Positions 48,795-57,271 of a stretch of DNA of 64,000 nt are shown piece by piece. Below the pieces are notes generated by a model, which was not told where the DNA came from, did no database searches, and was given only the letters and a program-made list of their open reading frames with translations. Position numbers and translations under genes: made by a program. Every line of letters starts with the position of its first letter. Positions within the stretch are counted from its first letter, which is position 1. The DNA lies in the NCBI RefSeq assembly GCF_009429125.1, contig NZ_CP045529.1:806001-870000 (forward strand), given 5' to 3'. This DNA comes from Luteimicrobium xylanilyticum (GTDB taxonomy: Bacteria > Actinomycetota > Actinomycetes > Actinomycetales > Cellulomonadaceae).

Positions 48795-51700
48795 GTGGGG
48801 ATTCTCCAGAGCCTGGGTGCCAGGCGCCGGTCCGTCGCGTCCGTGACCACCGTGTCGGTGGTGTCGACGGCGATGGTCGCGCTCGCGCTCACCTACCACG
48901 GCGAGCCGACCGCGAAGGTCGAGCTCAACGACTCCGGTGTGTGGGTGACGCGAGGGACGGGGGCGGAGCTGGGCCGGTTCAACACCGCGGCGCAGGCCCT
49001 CGACAGCACGCTCGTCTCCTCGAGCACGTCGGCGGACGTGCTCCAGCAGGCCGAGACGGTCCTGGCGTACGACCCGAGCCTGGGCACGCTCAGCCCGGTC
49101 GACGTCGCCGACTCGAAGCTCCGGGGCACCGCGAAGCTCCCGACGGACGCGCAGGTGGGTCTCGGAGGAGCGTCGACGGCGATCCTGGCCTCGGACAGCG
49201 GACTCGTGTACGTCGTGCCGGCGGCCGGCGTGGCGTCGTTCGACACGAAGGTCACCAAGCCTGTGGCGAAGGTCGGCAAGGGTGCCGTGCTCGCCGTCGG
49301 CACGGACGGGACCGTGCACGTGGCCGACCGGTCCGGCGACCTCACCACGATCACGACGACGGACAAGGGCACAGCGGCCCGGACCACCCGCTCGGACCTC
49401 AAGGGCGTCGGGGCCCACGACGTGCTCGCCATCACGGCCGTCGGCGACCGCGCCGTCGTCCTCGACCAGACCTCGGCCAGGCTCTATCTGCCCGGCAAGA
49501 CCGTCGACGTGTCGGGCACCGGAGCGCTGCTGCAGGAGCCGTCGTCGGCGTCGAGCACCGTCGCCTACGCGACCACGTCCGGTCTGGTCTCCCAACCGCT
49601 CGACGGCTCGAGGGCGACCACCCGGTCGGCGTCGGGCCGCCCGGCGGCGCCGGTGCAGGTCGCGGGCTGCACGTACGGCGCGTGGTCAGGGACGGGCCAG
49701 GTGGTCCGAGACTGCGACGGGACGGCGCGGGACCTCGACCAGCGCTTGGCCGGCCTCGACTCGTCCGCGACGCTGCGATACCGGGTGAACCGGTCGAACG
49801 TCGTCCTCAACGACCTGGCGTCCGGCACGGTGTGGCTGGCGGCCGACCGGTTCCAGAAGGTCGACGACTGGGAGCAGAAGATCCCGGAGAACAAGAAGGG
49901 CTCCGAGACCGACGCCAAGAACGACAAGCCGGAGCAGGTCGACAAGCCCATCAAGAACCGGTCCGAGAAGAACCGGCCGCCCGTCGCCAAGGACGACTCG
50001 TACGGGGTCCGTCCCGGGCGGTCCACGATCCTCCCGGTCCTGTCGAACGACGTCGACCCGGACGGCGACGTCATGGCCGCCGCGGTCGACGGGGACGGGC
50101 CGACGAACGCACGCGTCGCCCAGGTGATGGGGGGCGACGCCCTGCTGGCCACCACCGACCAGGACGCGGCCGGCTCGTCGACGTTCCGCTACCGGGTCAC
50201 CGACGGGCGCGGCGGCAAGGACACGGCGTCCGTGCGGCTGAAGGTCGTCCCCTACAGCCAGAACAGCAAGCCCGAGCAGACCGGCGAGCCCGTGCTCACC
50301 CTGGCCCGCGGCAAGACGGGCAAGATCAAGGTCCTGCCGTACTTCCGCGACCCGGACGGCGACGACCTGCTGCTGGCCGACGCGACCGCGAAGACCAAGG
50401 GCGACGAGGTCCGGTTCGAGTCGGACGGGACCGTGGAGTACCGCGACGCGGGGGCGTCGACCGGGCGCAAGGCCGTCACGCTCACGGTCTCGGACGGGCT
50501 CGGCGGCACGGCCCAGGGCACTCTCTGGGTCGACGTCAAGGGCGCCGACAACGAGTCGCCCGTCGCAGTCGGCGACCACGCCGAGACCCGCGCCGGCCAG
50601 CCGGTGACCGTCTACCCGCTGCGCAACGACACCGACCCGAACGGCGACACGCTCCGCCTGGCCAAGGTCGACCAGCCCTCCGGTGCCAAGATCACGCCCA
50701 ACTACGACGCGGGCACGTTCCAGTTCGCCGCCGACCGGGCAGGCTCGTACGTCTTCACGTACCAGGTCAGCGACGGTCCGTCGGCGACGACGGGGGTCGT
50801 GCGCGTGGACGTCGTGGACCCGGACAGGGCCTCGGGTCCGCCGGTCGCGGTCCCCGACACGGCCCTGGTCCCGTCGGGCGGCCAGACCCTGGTCGACGTG
50901 CTGGCCAACGACTCCGACCCGTCGGGCGGTGTGCTCGTGGTCCAGTCGGTCGACGTACCCGACGGCGCAGGCGTCACCGTGGCGGTACTCGGGCACTCGG
51001 TGCTGCGGGTCACGGAGATCCGGAACCTGGACAAGCCGGTCACCCTCCACTACACGGTGTCGAACGGCACGGACTCCGCCGTCGGGCAGGTGAGGGTCGT
51101 GGCCGTGCCGCCGCCCAACAAGCTGCACCCGCCGAACGCCGCGGCCGACGAGGCGACCGTGCACGTGGGGGACGTGGTGACGATCCCGGTCCTCGCCAAC
51201 GACACGCACCCGGACGGGCTCCAGCTCTACCTGCAGCCCAAGCTCGCGCGCGAGCCCGCGGCCGACCTCGGGTCGGCGTTCGTCTCGGACCGGGTCGTCC
51301 GGTTCCAGGCCGGGTCGAAGCCAGGCACGGCCTACCTGATCTACCGGGTGCGCGACAAGAACGGGCAGGAGGACTCCGCCCAGGTCACGGTGCACGTCAT
51401 CGGGGGCTCGGACAACTCCCCGCCCAAGCCGCCCACCATCGAGGCCCGCACCCTCTCCGGCGGGTCGGTGACCATCACCCCGCCGCTCGACGGGACGGAC
51501 CCCGACGGTGACTCGGTGCGCCTGACCGGCATCGGCACGCCGGCCTCGAAGGGCACGGCCAAGGTCACCGCCGGCACGATCGTCTACTCCGCGGCCAAGA
51601 CGGCGACCGGGACGGACACGTTCCAGTACACCGTCGAGGACCGTCGCGGTCAGCAGGCGACCGGCACGGTCCGGGTGGGCATCGCCTCGACCCCGTCGAC

Positions 51701-54700
51701 CAACCAGCCGCCGGTGGCCGTCGACGACGCGGTGACCGTCCGGCCCGGCCGCGCGGTCTCGGTCGCACCGCTCGTGAACGACTCCGACCCCGACGGCGAC
51801 CGGATCGCCCTCGTCTCGTCGGGGCTCAAGGCCCAGGGTGGCCTCAAGGTCAAGGCCGACGGGAACCTCGTCGCCTTCACGGCGCCCGGCAGGGCGGGCA
51901 CGACGACGATCTTCTACACGATCCAGGACACGCACGGGGCACGTGCGTCGGGCGCGATCGTGGTCACCGTCGACGCGAAGGCGCCGCTCAAGCCACCGAT
52001 CGCCAAGGACGACGTGGTCTCCGGCGCCGACGTCGTCGGGAAGCGGGCGGTCTCCGTGCCCGTCCTCGCGAACGACTCCGACCCCGACGGCGCCGCGAGC
52101 GCCCTCACGGTGACGACGTCGCAGAAGGGCGTCGTCGTGGGCAAGGACGGCGTGCTGTCGGTGCCGCTGACGGAGACCGACCAGGTCTTCCGCTACACCG
52201 TGACCGATCCCGACGGGCTGACGGACTCGGCCTTCGTCTGGATCCCCGCGCTCCAGACCACCGCGCCGACGCTCCGCACGGACGCGCCCGAGCTCAAGGT
52301 CGAGAGCGGCAAGCCGCTCAAGATCGACATCCGTGACCTCGTGCGCGTCGCCGACGGCAAGACCCCGCGGCTGACGACGGACGCGAAGGTCAAGGTCGTC
52401 GACGGCACGCGCGTCGTGAACGACGTCCACACGGTCACCTTCACCTCCGACGACAAGTTCGCCGGACAGGCGACCCTGAGCTTCGAGGTCACCGACGGCA
52501 AGAGCGCCGGCGACCCCCACGGTCACACCGCGACGCTGAGCGTCCCCATCACGGTCACCGCGCCGAAGAACCAGCCCCCGACGTTCACGGGCAACCCGAC
52601 GGTGTCCGTCGGGGCCGGCGACACCCAGCCCGGCACCGTGGACCTGTCGAGCGCCGCGACCGACCCCGACGACGACCCGCTGAGCTTCAAGGTCGGCAAG
52701 GCATCCTCCGGGCTCCACGCCGAGGTGAGCGGGGGCACGCTGAGCGTGACCGCCGACGCCGAGGTCGCCAAGGGCACCGACGGCACGGTCCAGGTGTCCG
52801 TGTCCGACGGTAAGAACCCGGCGGTCACAGGGACCGTCCACGTGACCGTCGTCGCCTCGACCCGACACCTGCCCGTCGCGAACGAGGACGACGTCGACAA
52901 GGCGCTCGCGGGGAAGGAGCTCAGGATCCCGGTGCTGGCGAACGACACGAACCCGTTCGCCGACGAGGGGAAGCCCCTGACGATCACCGGGGTGACCCTC
53001 GAGTCCGGTGACGCCACCCAGCCCGTCGTCCGCGGGGACGAGGTCGCCGTCACGCCGGACGCGGACTTCCACGGCCAGATCGCGTTGAGCTACACCATCC
53101 AGGACGCCACCAAGGACCCGGAGCGCCAGGTCGACGGCCAGGTGCTGATCACGGTCCAGGGCCACCCGGACACGCCGGCCAAGCCGGAGGTCGGGACGAT
53201 CGAGTCGCACCAGGTCACGCTGTCGTGGACCCCGCCGAACAACAACGGCGCCGACATCACGTCGTACACGGTGACGCCGTCGTCGGGGGCGCCGCAGACG
53301 TGCGTCACCACGACGTGCACCATCACGGGGCTGACCAACGACCAGGAGTACACGTTCACGGTCGTGGCGAACAACGCCGCGGGGGCGTCCGAGCCGTCGC
53401 CCGAGTCGGACGTCGCGCGCCCGGACGAGCGCCCGGACGCCCCCGACGCACCGAGCCTCGAGTTCGGCGACGGCCAGCTCACGGTCACGTGGTCGAACAA
53501 GACGTACACGGACCGGTCGGCCATCGAGTCGGTGAACCTGCAGATCTCGCCGGCCGCGCCCGACGGTCGCACCGTGCTTCAGGGCGTGACCGGGACGACC
53601 GCCGTCTGGAAGGGCCTCGAGAACGGCGTCGCGTACAAGGTGCAGGTCCAGGCCGTCAACAAGGCTCCGGAGCCGTCGGACTGGGGCGCGTGGTCCGCGG
53701 AGGAGACGCCGGCGGGCAAGCCTGCATCCCCCGGCACGCCCACCGTGACGCGCACCTCGCTGGGCACGACGTCGCAGATGAAGGTCGACTGGAACGCCCC
53801 GAACGACAACGGTGGCGACATCACCGGCTACGACATCGAGGTGCTGCGAGGCGGCTCGTCGGTCAAGTCCGTGACGGCCGACGCGTCGGCGACGAGCACG
53901 ACCGTCGACGTGGAGGCGAACACGACGGACTACACGTTCCGTGTGCGGGCGAAGAACAAGGCGACGGCGAAGTTCGGCGACGCCGACTGGAGTCCGCAGT
54001 CCAACGCCGTCCGCGCGTTCGCGTCGCCCCCGGCACCCACGGCCGTCAGCGCGAAGGTCGAGGGCCAGAGCGGGGCAGCCGATCTCTCGTTCACCGCGCC
54101 GAACCTGTCGGGAACAGGCGTGGGCTCGGGCGAGATCAGCTACGAGTACTCGACGGGCAACGGCTGGTTCGCCCTGTCGTCCTCGAAGACCGTCACGGGC
54201 CTCGACAACGGATCCACCTATCGGTTCCAGGTGCGAGCGGTGGCGAGCGTCGAGGGGACCAGCGAACCCGGTGCGGCGTCGGCAGAGTCGAACGCCGTGG
54301 TCCCGTACGGTCCCCCGGGTGCGCCGTCGGTGAAGTTCGACAGCTGGTCAGGCTCGGGAGGCGATTACACCGCGCACTTTACGGCGAGCTACACCAACAA
54401 CAGCGGGCGCGAGGTCACCATCACCACGAACGGGAGCCCGGGATCCTTCACGGTCGCCTCCGGTGCCACGGCGTCGAAGGAGTTCACGATCGGCGGGGCG
54501 GGCTACTCGGACACCAGGACGGGTAGCGCGACGGCGAAGAACGCCGCGGGCACCTCCAGTCCGGGATCCGCTGGGTCGAGCACGAGCCCTGCCAAGCCAA
54601 ACCCCCGTGCCGTCGTGAGCAAGGGTTCCTACGTGAGCAACGGCAACTGCAACGACGGGACCTGCTACTACTTCAAGGTCACGACGAGCGACTTTGCAGA

Positions 54701-54893
54701 TACGGGATCGCGGATGGTCGAGTGCTGGACGGATCTCAAAGGCGCGCACAAGTTCGGCGGGACCACGGAAGACGTGCCCGCGAACGGGTCCTTCCAGGTG
54801 GGGTGCTACATCGGGATGGGCTCGTCGCAGTACTCAGGTCATAACGTGTGGGTCCGGATCAACGGTCACGACTACGAGAAGACGTGGTGGTGA
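48795..54893 (+). CDS. giant surface-anchored Ig-like/fibronectin III protein, copy 2
   Basis: A 2,032-residue tandem paralogue of the preceding protein with the same helix, propeller-like head, Ig-like array and fibronectin III stalk. The two are nearly identical in places (TYHGEPTAKVELNDSGVWVT near the start; the NNNGADITSYTVTPSSGAPQ stretch in the first FN3). Similarity drops sharply after the third FN3 domain (about residue 1735 onward). The last 95 residues share only a pattern of four cysteines with copy 1. The tip-coding DNA after 54,300 has more A and T at third codon positions than the rest. GTG start with a weak GGGTGAG site. Confidence 0.88.
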   Translation: MGILQSLGARRRSVASVTTVSVVSTAMVALALTYHGEPTAKVELNDSGVWVTRGTGAELGRFNTAAQALDSTLVSSSTSADVLQQAETVLAYDPSLGTLSPVDVADSKLRGTAKLPTDAQVGLGGASTAILASDSGLVYVVPAAGVASFDTKVTKPVAKVGKGAVLAVGTDGTVHVADRSGDLTTITTTDKGTAARTTRSDLKGVGAHDVLAITAVGDRAVVLDQTSARLYLPGKTVDVSGTGALLQEPSSASSTVAYATTSGLVSQPLDGSRATTRSASGRPAAPVQVAGCTYGAWSGTGQVVRDCDGTARDLDQRLAGLDSSATLRYRVNRSNVVLNDLASGTVWLAADRFQKVDDWEQKIPENKKGSETDAKNDKPEQVDKPIKNRSEKNRPPVAKDDSYGVRPGRSTILPVLSNDVDPDGDVMAAAVDGDGPTNARVAQVMGGDALLATTDQDAAGSSTFRYRVTDGRGGKDTASVRLKVVPYSQNSKPEQTGEPVLTLARGKTGKIKVLPYFRDPDGDDLLLADATAKTKGDEVRFESDGTVEYRDAGASTGRKAVTLTVSDGLGGTAQGTLWVDVKGADNESPVAVGDHAETRAGQPVTVYPLRNDTDPNGDTLRLAKVDQPSGAKITPNYDAGTFQFAADRAGSYVFTYQVSDGPSATTGVVRVDVVDPDRASGPPVAVPDTALVPSGGQTLVDVLANDSDPSGGVLVVQSVDVPDGAGVTVAVLGHSVLRVTEIRNLDKPVTLHYTVSNGTDSAVGQVRVVAVPPPNKLHPPNAAADEATVHVGDVVTIPVLANDTHPDGLQLYLQPKLAREPAADLGSAFVSDRVVRFQAGSKPGTAYLIYRVRDKNGQEDSAQVTVHVIGGSDNSPPKPPTIEARTLSGGSVTITPPLDGTDPDGDSVRLTGIGTPASKGTAKVTAGTIVYSAAKTATGTDTFQYTVEDRRGQQATGTVRVGIASTPSTNQPPVAVDDAVTVRPGRAVSVAPLVNDSDPDGDRIALVSSGLKAQGGLKVKADGNLVAFTAPGRAGTTTIFYTIQDTHGARASGAIVVTVDAKAPLKPPIAKDDVVSGADVVGKRAVSVPVLANDSDPDGAASALTVTTSQKGVVVGKDGVLSVPLTETDQVFRYTVTDPDGLTDSAFVWIPALQTTAPTLRTDAPELKVESGKPLKIDIRDLVRVADGKTPRLTTDAKVKVVDGTRVVNDVHTVTFTSDDKFAGQATLSFEVTDGKSAGDPHGHTATLSVPITVTAPKNQPPTFTGNPTVSVGAGDTQPGTVDLSSAATDPDDDPLSFKVGKASSGLHAEVSGGTLSVTADAEVAKGTDGTVQVSVSDGKNPAVTGTVHVTVVASTRHLPVANEDDVDKALAGKELRIPVLANDTNPFADEGKPLTITGVTLESGDATQPVVRGDEVAVTPDADFHGQIALSYTIQDATKDPERQVDGQVLITVQGHPDTPAKPEVGTIESHQVTLSWTPPNNNGADITSYTVTPSSGAPQTCVTTTCTITGLTNDQEYTFTVVANNAAGASEPSPESDVARPDERPDAPDAPSLEFGDGQLTVTWSNKTYTDRSAIESVNLQISPAAPDGRTVLQGVTGTTAVWKGLENGVAYKVQVQAVNKAPEPSDWGAWSAEETPAGKPASPGTPTVTRTSLGTTSQMKVDWNAPNDNGGDITGYDIEVLRGGSSVKSVTADASATSTTVDVEANTTDYTFRVRAKNKATAKFGDADWSPQSNAVRAFASPPAPTAVSAKVEGQSGAADLSFTAPNLSGTGVGSGEISYEYSTGNGWFALSSSKTVTGLDNGSTYRFQVRAVASVEGTSEPGAASAESNAVVPYGPPGAPSVKFDSWSGSGGDYTAHFTASYTNNSGREVTITTNGSPGSFTVASGATASKEFTIGGAGYSDTRTGSATAKNAAGTSSPGSAGSSTSPAKPNPRAVVSKGSYVSNGNCNDGTCYYFKVTTSDFADTGSRMVECWTDLKGAHKFGGTTEDVPANGSFQVGCYIGMGSSQYSGHNVWVRINGHDYEKTWW

Positions 54894-54966
54894 GCCGCAC
54901 ACACCGGCCAAGAGTTGTGGACCCACCGACGCAAAGCCCAGACAGACGATCACGAGGATTTGAATC

Positions 54967-55938
54967 ATGACCATGACACCCGAGCAGTCCGCGTGGTTCG
55001 CGCAGACCTTCGACCGCCTCGCCGGCAACGTGGGCCAGGCCGTCCTCGGCAAGCCGACGACCGTGCGCCTGGTGCTCACGTGCATGCTCGCGGAGGGCCA
55101 CGTGCTCCTCGAGGACGCGCCCGGCACCGGCAAGACGATGCTGGCGCGTGCGATCGCGGCGTCCGTCCAGGGCAGCCACAGCCGTATCCAGTTCACGCCG
55201 GACCTCCTGCCGTCGGACGTCACGGGCGTGACGATCTACGACCAGAAGACGGGTGCGTTCGACTTCCACCCGGGGCCCGTGTTCGCGTCGATCGTCCTCG
55301 CGGACGAGATCAACCGCGCCTCGCCGAAGACCCAGTCCTCGCTGCTCGAGGTCATGGAGGAGGGCCAGGTCACGGTCGACGGCGTCCCGCACACCGCGGG
55401 CCGCCCGTTCATGGTGATCGCGACGCAGAACCCGATCGAGCAGGCCGGCACGTACCGCCTTCCCGAGGCTCAGCTCGACCGGTTCCTCATGAAGACGTCG
55501 CTCGGCTACCCGGACCGTGCGGCCGCCGTCGAGATCCTCGCGGGCTCGGCGCAGAAGGACCGGTCGGCGGCGCTGGCGCCGATCGTGACCACGCAGGCGG
55601 TCGCCGAGATGGCCGACCTCGCGGCGACGGTGCACGTCGACCCGGCGGTCCTCGACTACGTCGCCGGGCTGGCGGAGGCCACCCGCAACGTGCCCGAGGC
55701 GCGCCTGGGCGTGAGCATCCGCGGCGCGCTCGCGATGACGCGCTGCATCAAGGTGTGGGCGGCGAGCCAGGGCCGCAACTACGTCCTGCCCGACGACGTC
55801 AAGCAGCTCGCGCTGCCCGTGTGGGCGCACCGCATCGTGCTCGACCCGGAGGCCGAGTTCACGGGCACCACGACCGAGGGCGTCCTCGCCCGCGTCCTCG
55901 CGGACGTGCCCGCACCGCAGGAACGTCAGACGGTCTGA
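54967..55938 (+). CDS. MoxR family AAA+ ATPase
   Basis: A 323-residue MoxR ATPase. Walker A is EDAPGTGKTMLARAI, Walker B is VLADEINRASPKTQSSLLE, followed by the MEEGQVTVDG strand, sensor 1 MVIATQNPIEQAGTYRLPEAQ and the sensor 2 arginine region (RLGVSIRGALAM). MoxR proteins act as chaperone-like remodellers and are typically encoded beside DUF58 and transglutaminase-fold genes, as here. An AGGA site lies eight bases upstream of the ATG. It begins the conserved downstream block after the two giant genes. Confidence 0.94.
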   Translation: MTMTPEQSAWFAQTFDRLAGNVGQAVLGKPTTVRLVLTCMLAEGHVLLEDAPGTGKTMLARAIAASVQGSHSRIQFTPDLLPSDVTGVTIYDQKTGAFDFHPGPVFASIVLADEINRASPKTQSSLLEVMEEGQVTVDGVPHTAGRPFMVIATQNPIEQAGTYRLPEAQLDRFLMKTSLGYPDRAAAVEILAGSAQKDRSAALAPIVTTQAVAEMADLAATVHVDPAVLDYVAGLAEATRNVPEARLGVSIRGALAMTRCIKVWAASQGRNYVLPDDVKQLALPVWAHRIVLDPEAEFTGTTTEGVLARVLADVPAPQERQTV

Positions 55939-55993
55939 CCGGTCGGTCGAAGACCGCCGCAGGACACGCACGAGCTCGCTGGGATTGGCTGGG

Positions 55994-57271
55994 ATGGCAG
56001 GGATGAGAACGAGGTCGAGACGGCTGGCGCGCGCGCTCGCGCCGGTGCGTGACGCGCTGGCGCCCGCCGTGGAGGCGGCCACGCCGGCGGCGCGCACCGT
56101 CGCGCGGTGGACGCGCCCGGTCACGGACGTCGTGAGCCCGCTGGGCTGGACGGTCGCCGTCGGGACGCTGCTGGCGTGGTGGGCGGGGCTGCGGTACCAC
56201 TGGGCCGAGCTCGTCGTGCTCGCGCTGGTGGGCACCGTCGTGCTGCTCGCGGCGGTCGTGTTCGTGCTGGGCCGGTTCCAGTACGCGGTCGACCTCGACC
56301 TCGCGGGCCACCGGGTCGTCGTGGGAGAGCGCGCCGTCGGGCGGATCCAGGTGAGCAACCCGACGTCGCGCCCGCTGCTGCCCGCCGTGATGGAGCTGCC
56401 GGTCGGGGTGGGGCTCGCGAGCTTCCCCGTCCCGCGGCTGCGCGCCGGTGCGGTCCACGAGGACGTGTTCGCGGTGCCGACGCGGCGCCGCGCCGTCATC
56501 CCCGTCGGGCCGGTGCGCTCGGTCCGGGCCGACCCGCTGGGGCTCCTGCGCCGCCAGGTCGACTGGACGGACGCGGAGCAGCTGTACGTGCACCCGCGGA
56601 CCACGAGCCTCACGGGTTCGTCGTCGGGCTTCCTGCGCGACCTCGAGGGCCGCAGCACCCAGGACCTGTCGAACTCCGACGTGTCGTTCCACGCGCTGCG
56701 CGACTACGTCGCGGGCGACGACCGGCGGCACGTGCACTGGAAGACGACGGCTCGCACGGGCCAGCTCATGGTCCGGCAGTTCGAGGAGACGCGGCGCTCG
56801 CACCTGGCGGTCATCCTGTCGACGCGCACCGAGGACTACGCGCACGCCGACGAGTTCGAGCTCGCGGTGAGCGTCTGCGGCTCGCTCGGCCTGCAGGCGA
56901 TCCGTGAGGACCGTGGGCTCACGGTCATGAGCAACGACGCCCAGCTCCGCGGGGACTCCCGCACGCGCCTGCTGGACGACCTCGCGGGCGTCCAGACGCG
57001 GTCCCTCGCCGAGGGGATCGCCCAGCTCGCGCGCGGCGCGGCGCAGTCGGTCGCCGACGCGTCGGTCGTCGCCGTCCTCGTCGGCAGCCGGGTGTCGCCC
57101 GCGGACCTGCGGGCCGCCTCCGCGCGTCTCCCGCAGGACGTGCGGGTCATCGCGGTGCGCTGCGTGCCCGGGGAGTCGGCGGCCCGCCGCAACATCGCGG
57201 AGCTCGTCGTCCTCACGATCGGCTCGCTCGACGAGCTCGGGTCGGCGATGCGGCGGGTGACCGCGGCATGA
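55994..57271 (+). CDS. DUF58 domain-containing membrane protein
   Basis: A 425-residue protein with two helices near residues 45-90, then a beta domain and a vWA-like C-terminal region. The DUF58 core is complete: SVRADPLGLLRR, then SFHALRDYVAGDDRRHVHWK and the TARTGQLMVRQFE strand. Its partner is the MoxR ATPase encoded upstream, by analogy with other clusters. Start uncertain: ATG at 55994 or 56003, or TTG at 55985; no strong ribosome site. The stop overlaps the next start (ATGA). Confidence 0.9.
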   Translation: MAGMRTRSRRLARALAPVRDALAPAVEAATPAARTVARWTRPVTDVVSPLGWTVAVGTLLAWWAGLRYHWAELVVLALVGTVVLLAAVVFVLGRFQYAVDLDLAGHRVVVGERAVGRIQVSNPTSRPLLPAVMELPVGVGLASFPVPRLRAGAVHEDVFAVPTRRRAVIPVGPVRSVRADPLGLLRRQVDWTDAEQLYVHPRTTSLTGSSSGFLRDLEGRSTQDLSNSDVSFHALRDYVAGDDRRHVHWKTTARTGQLMVRQFEETRRSHLAVILSTRTEDYAHADEFELAVSVCGSLGLQAIREDRGLTVMSNDAQLRGDSRTRLLDDLAGVQTRSLAEGIAQLARGAAQSVADASVVAVLVGSRVSPADLRAASARLPQDVRVIAVRCVPGESAARRNIAELVVLTIGSLDELGSAMRRVTAA

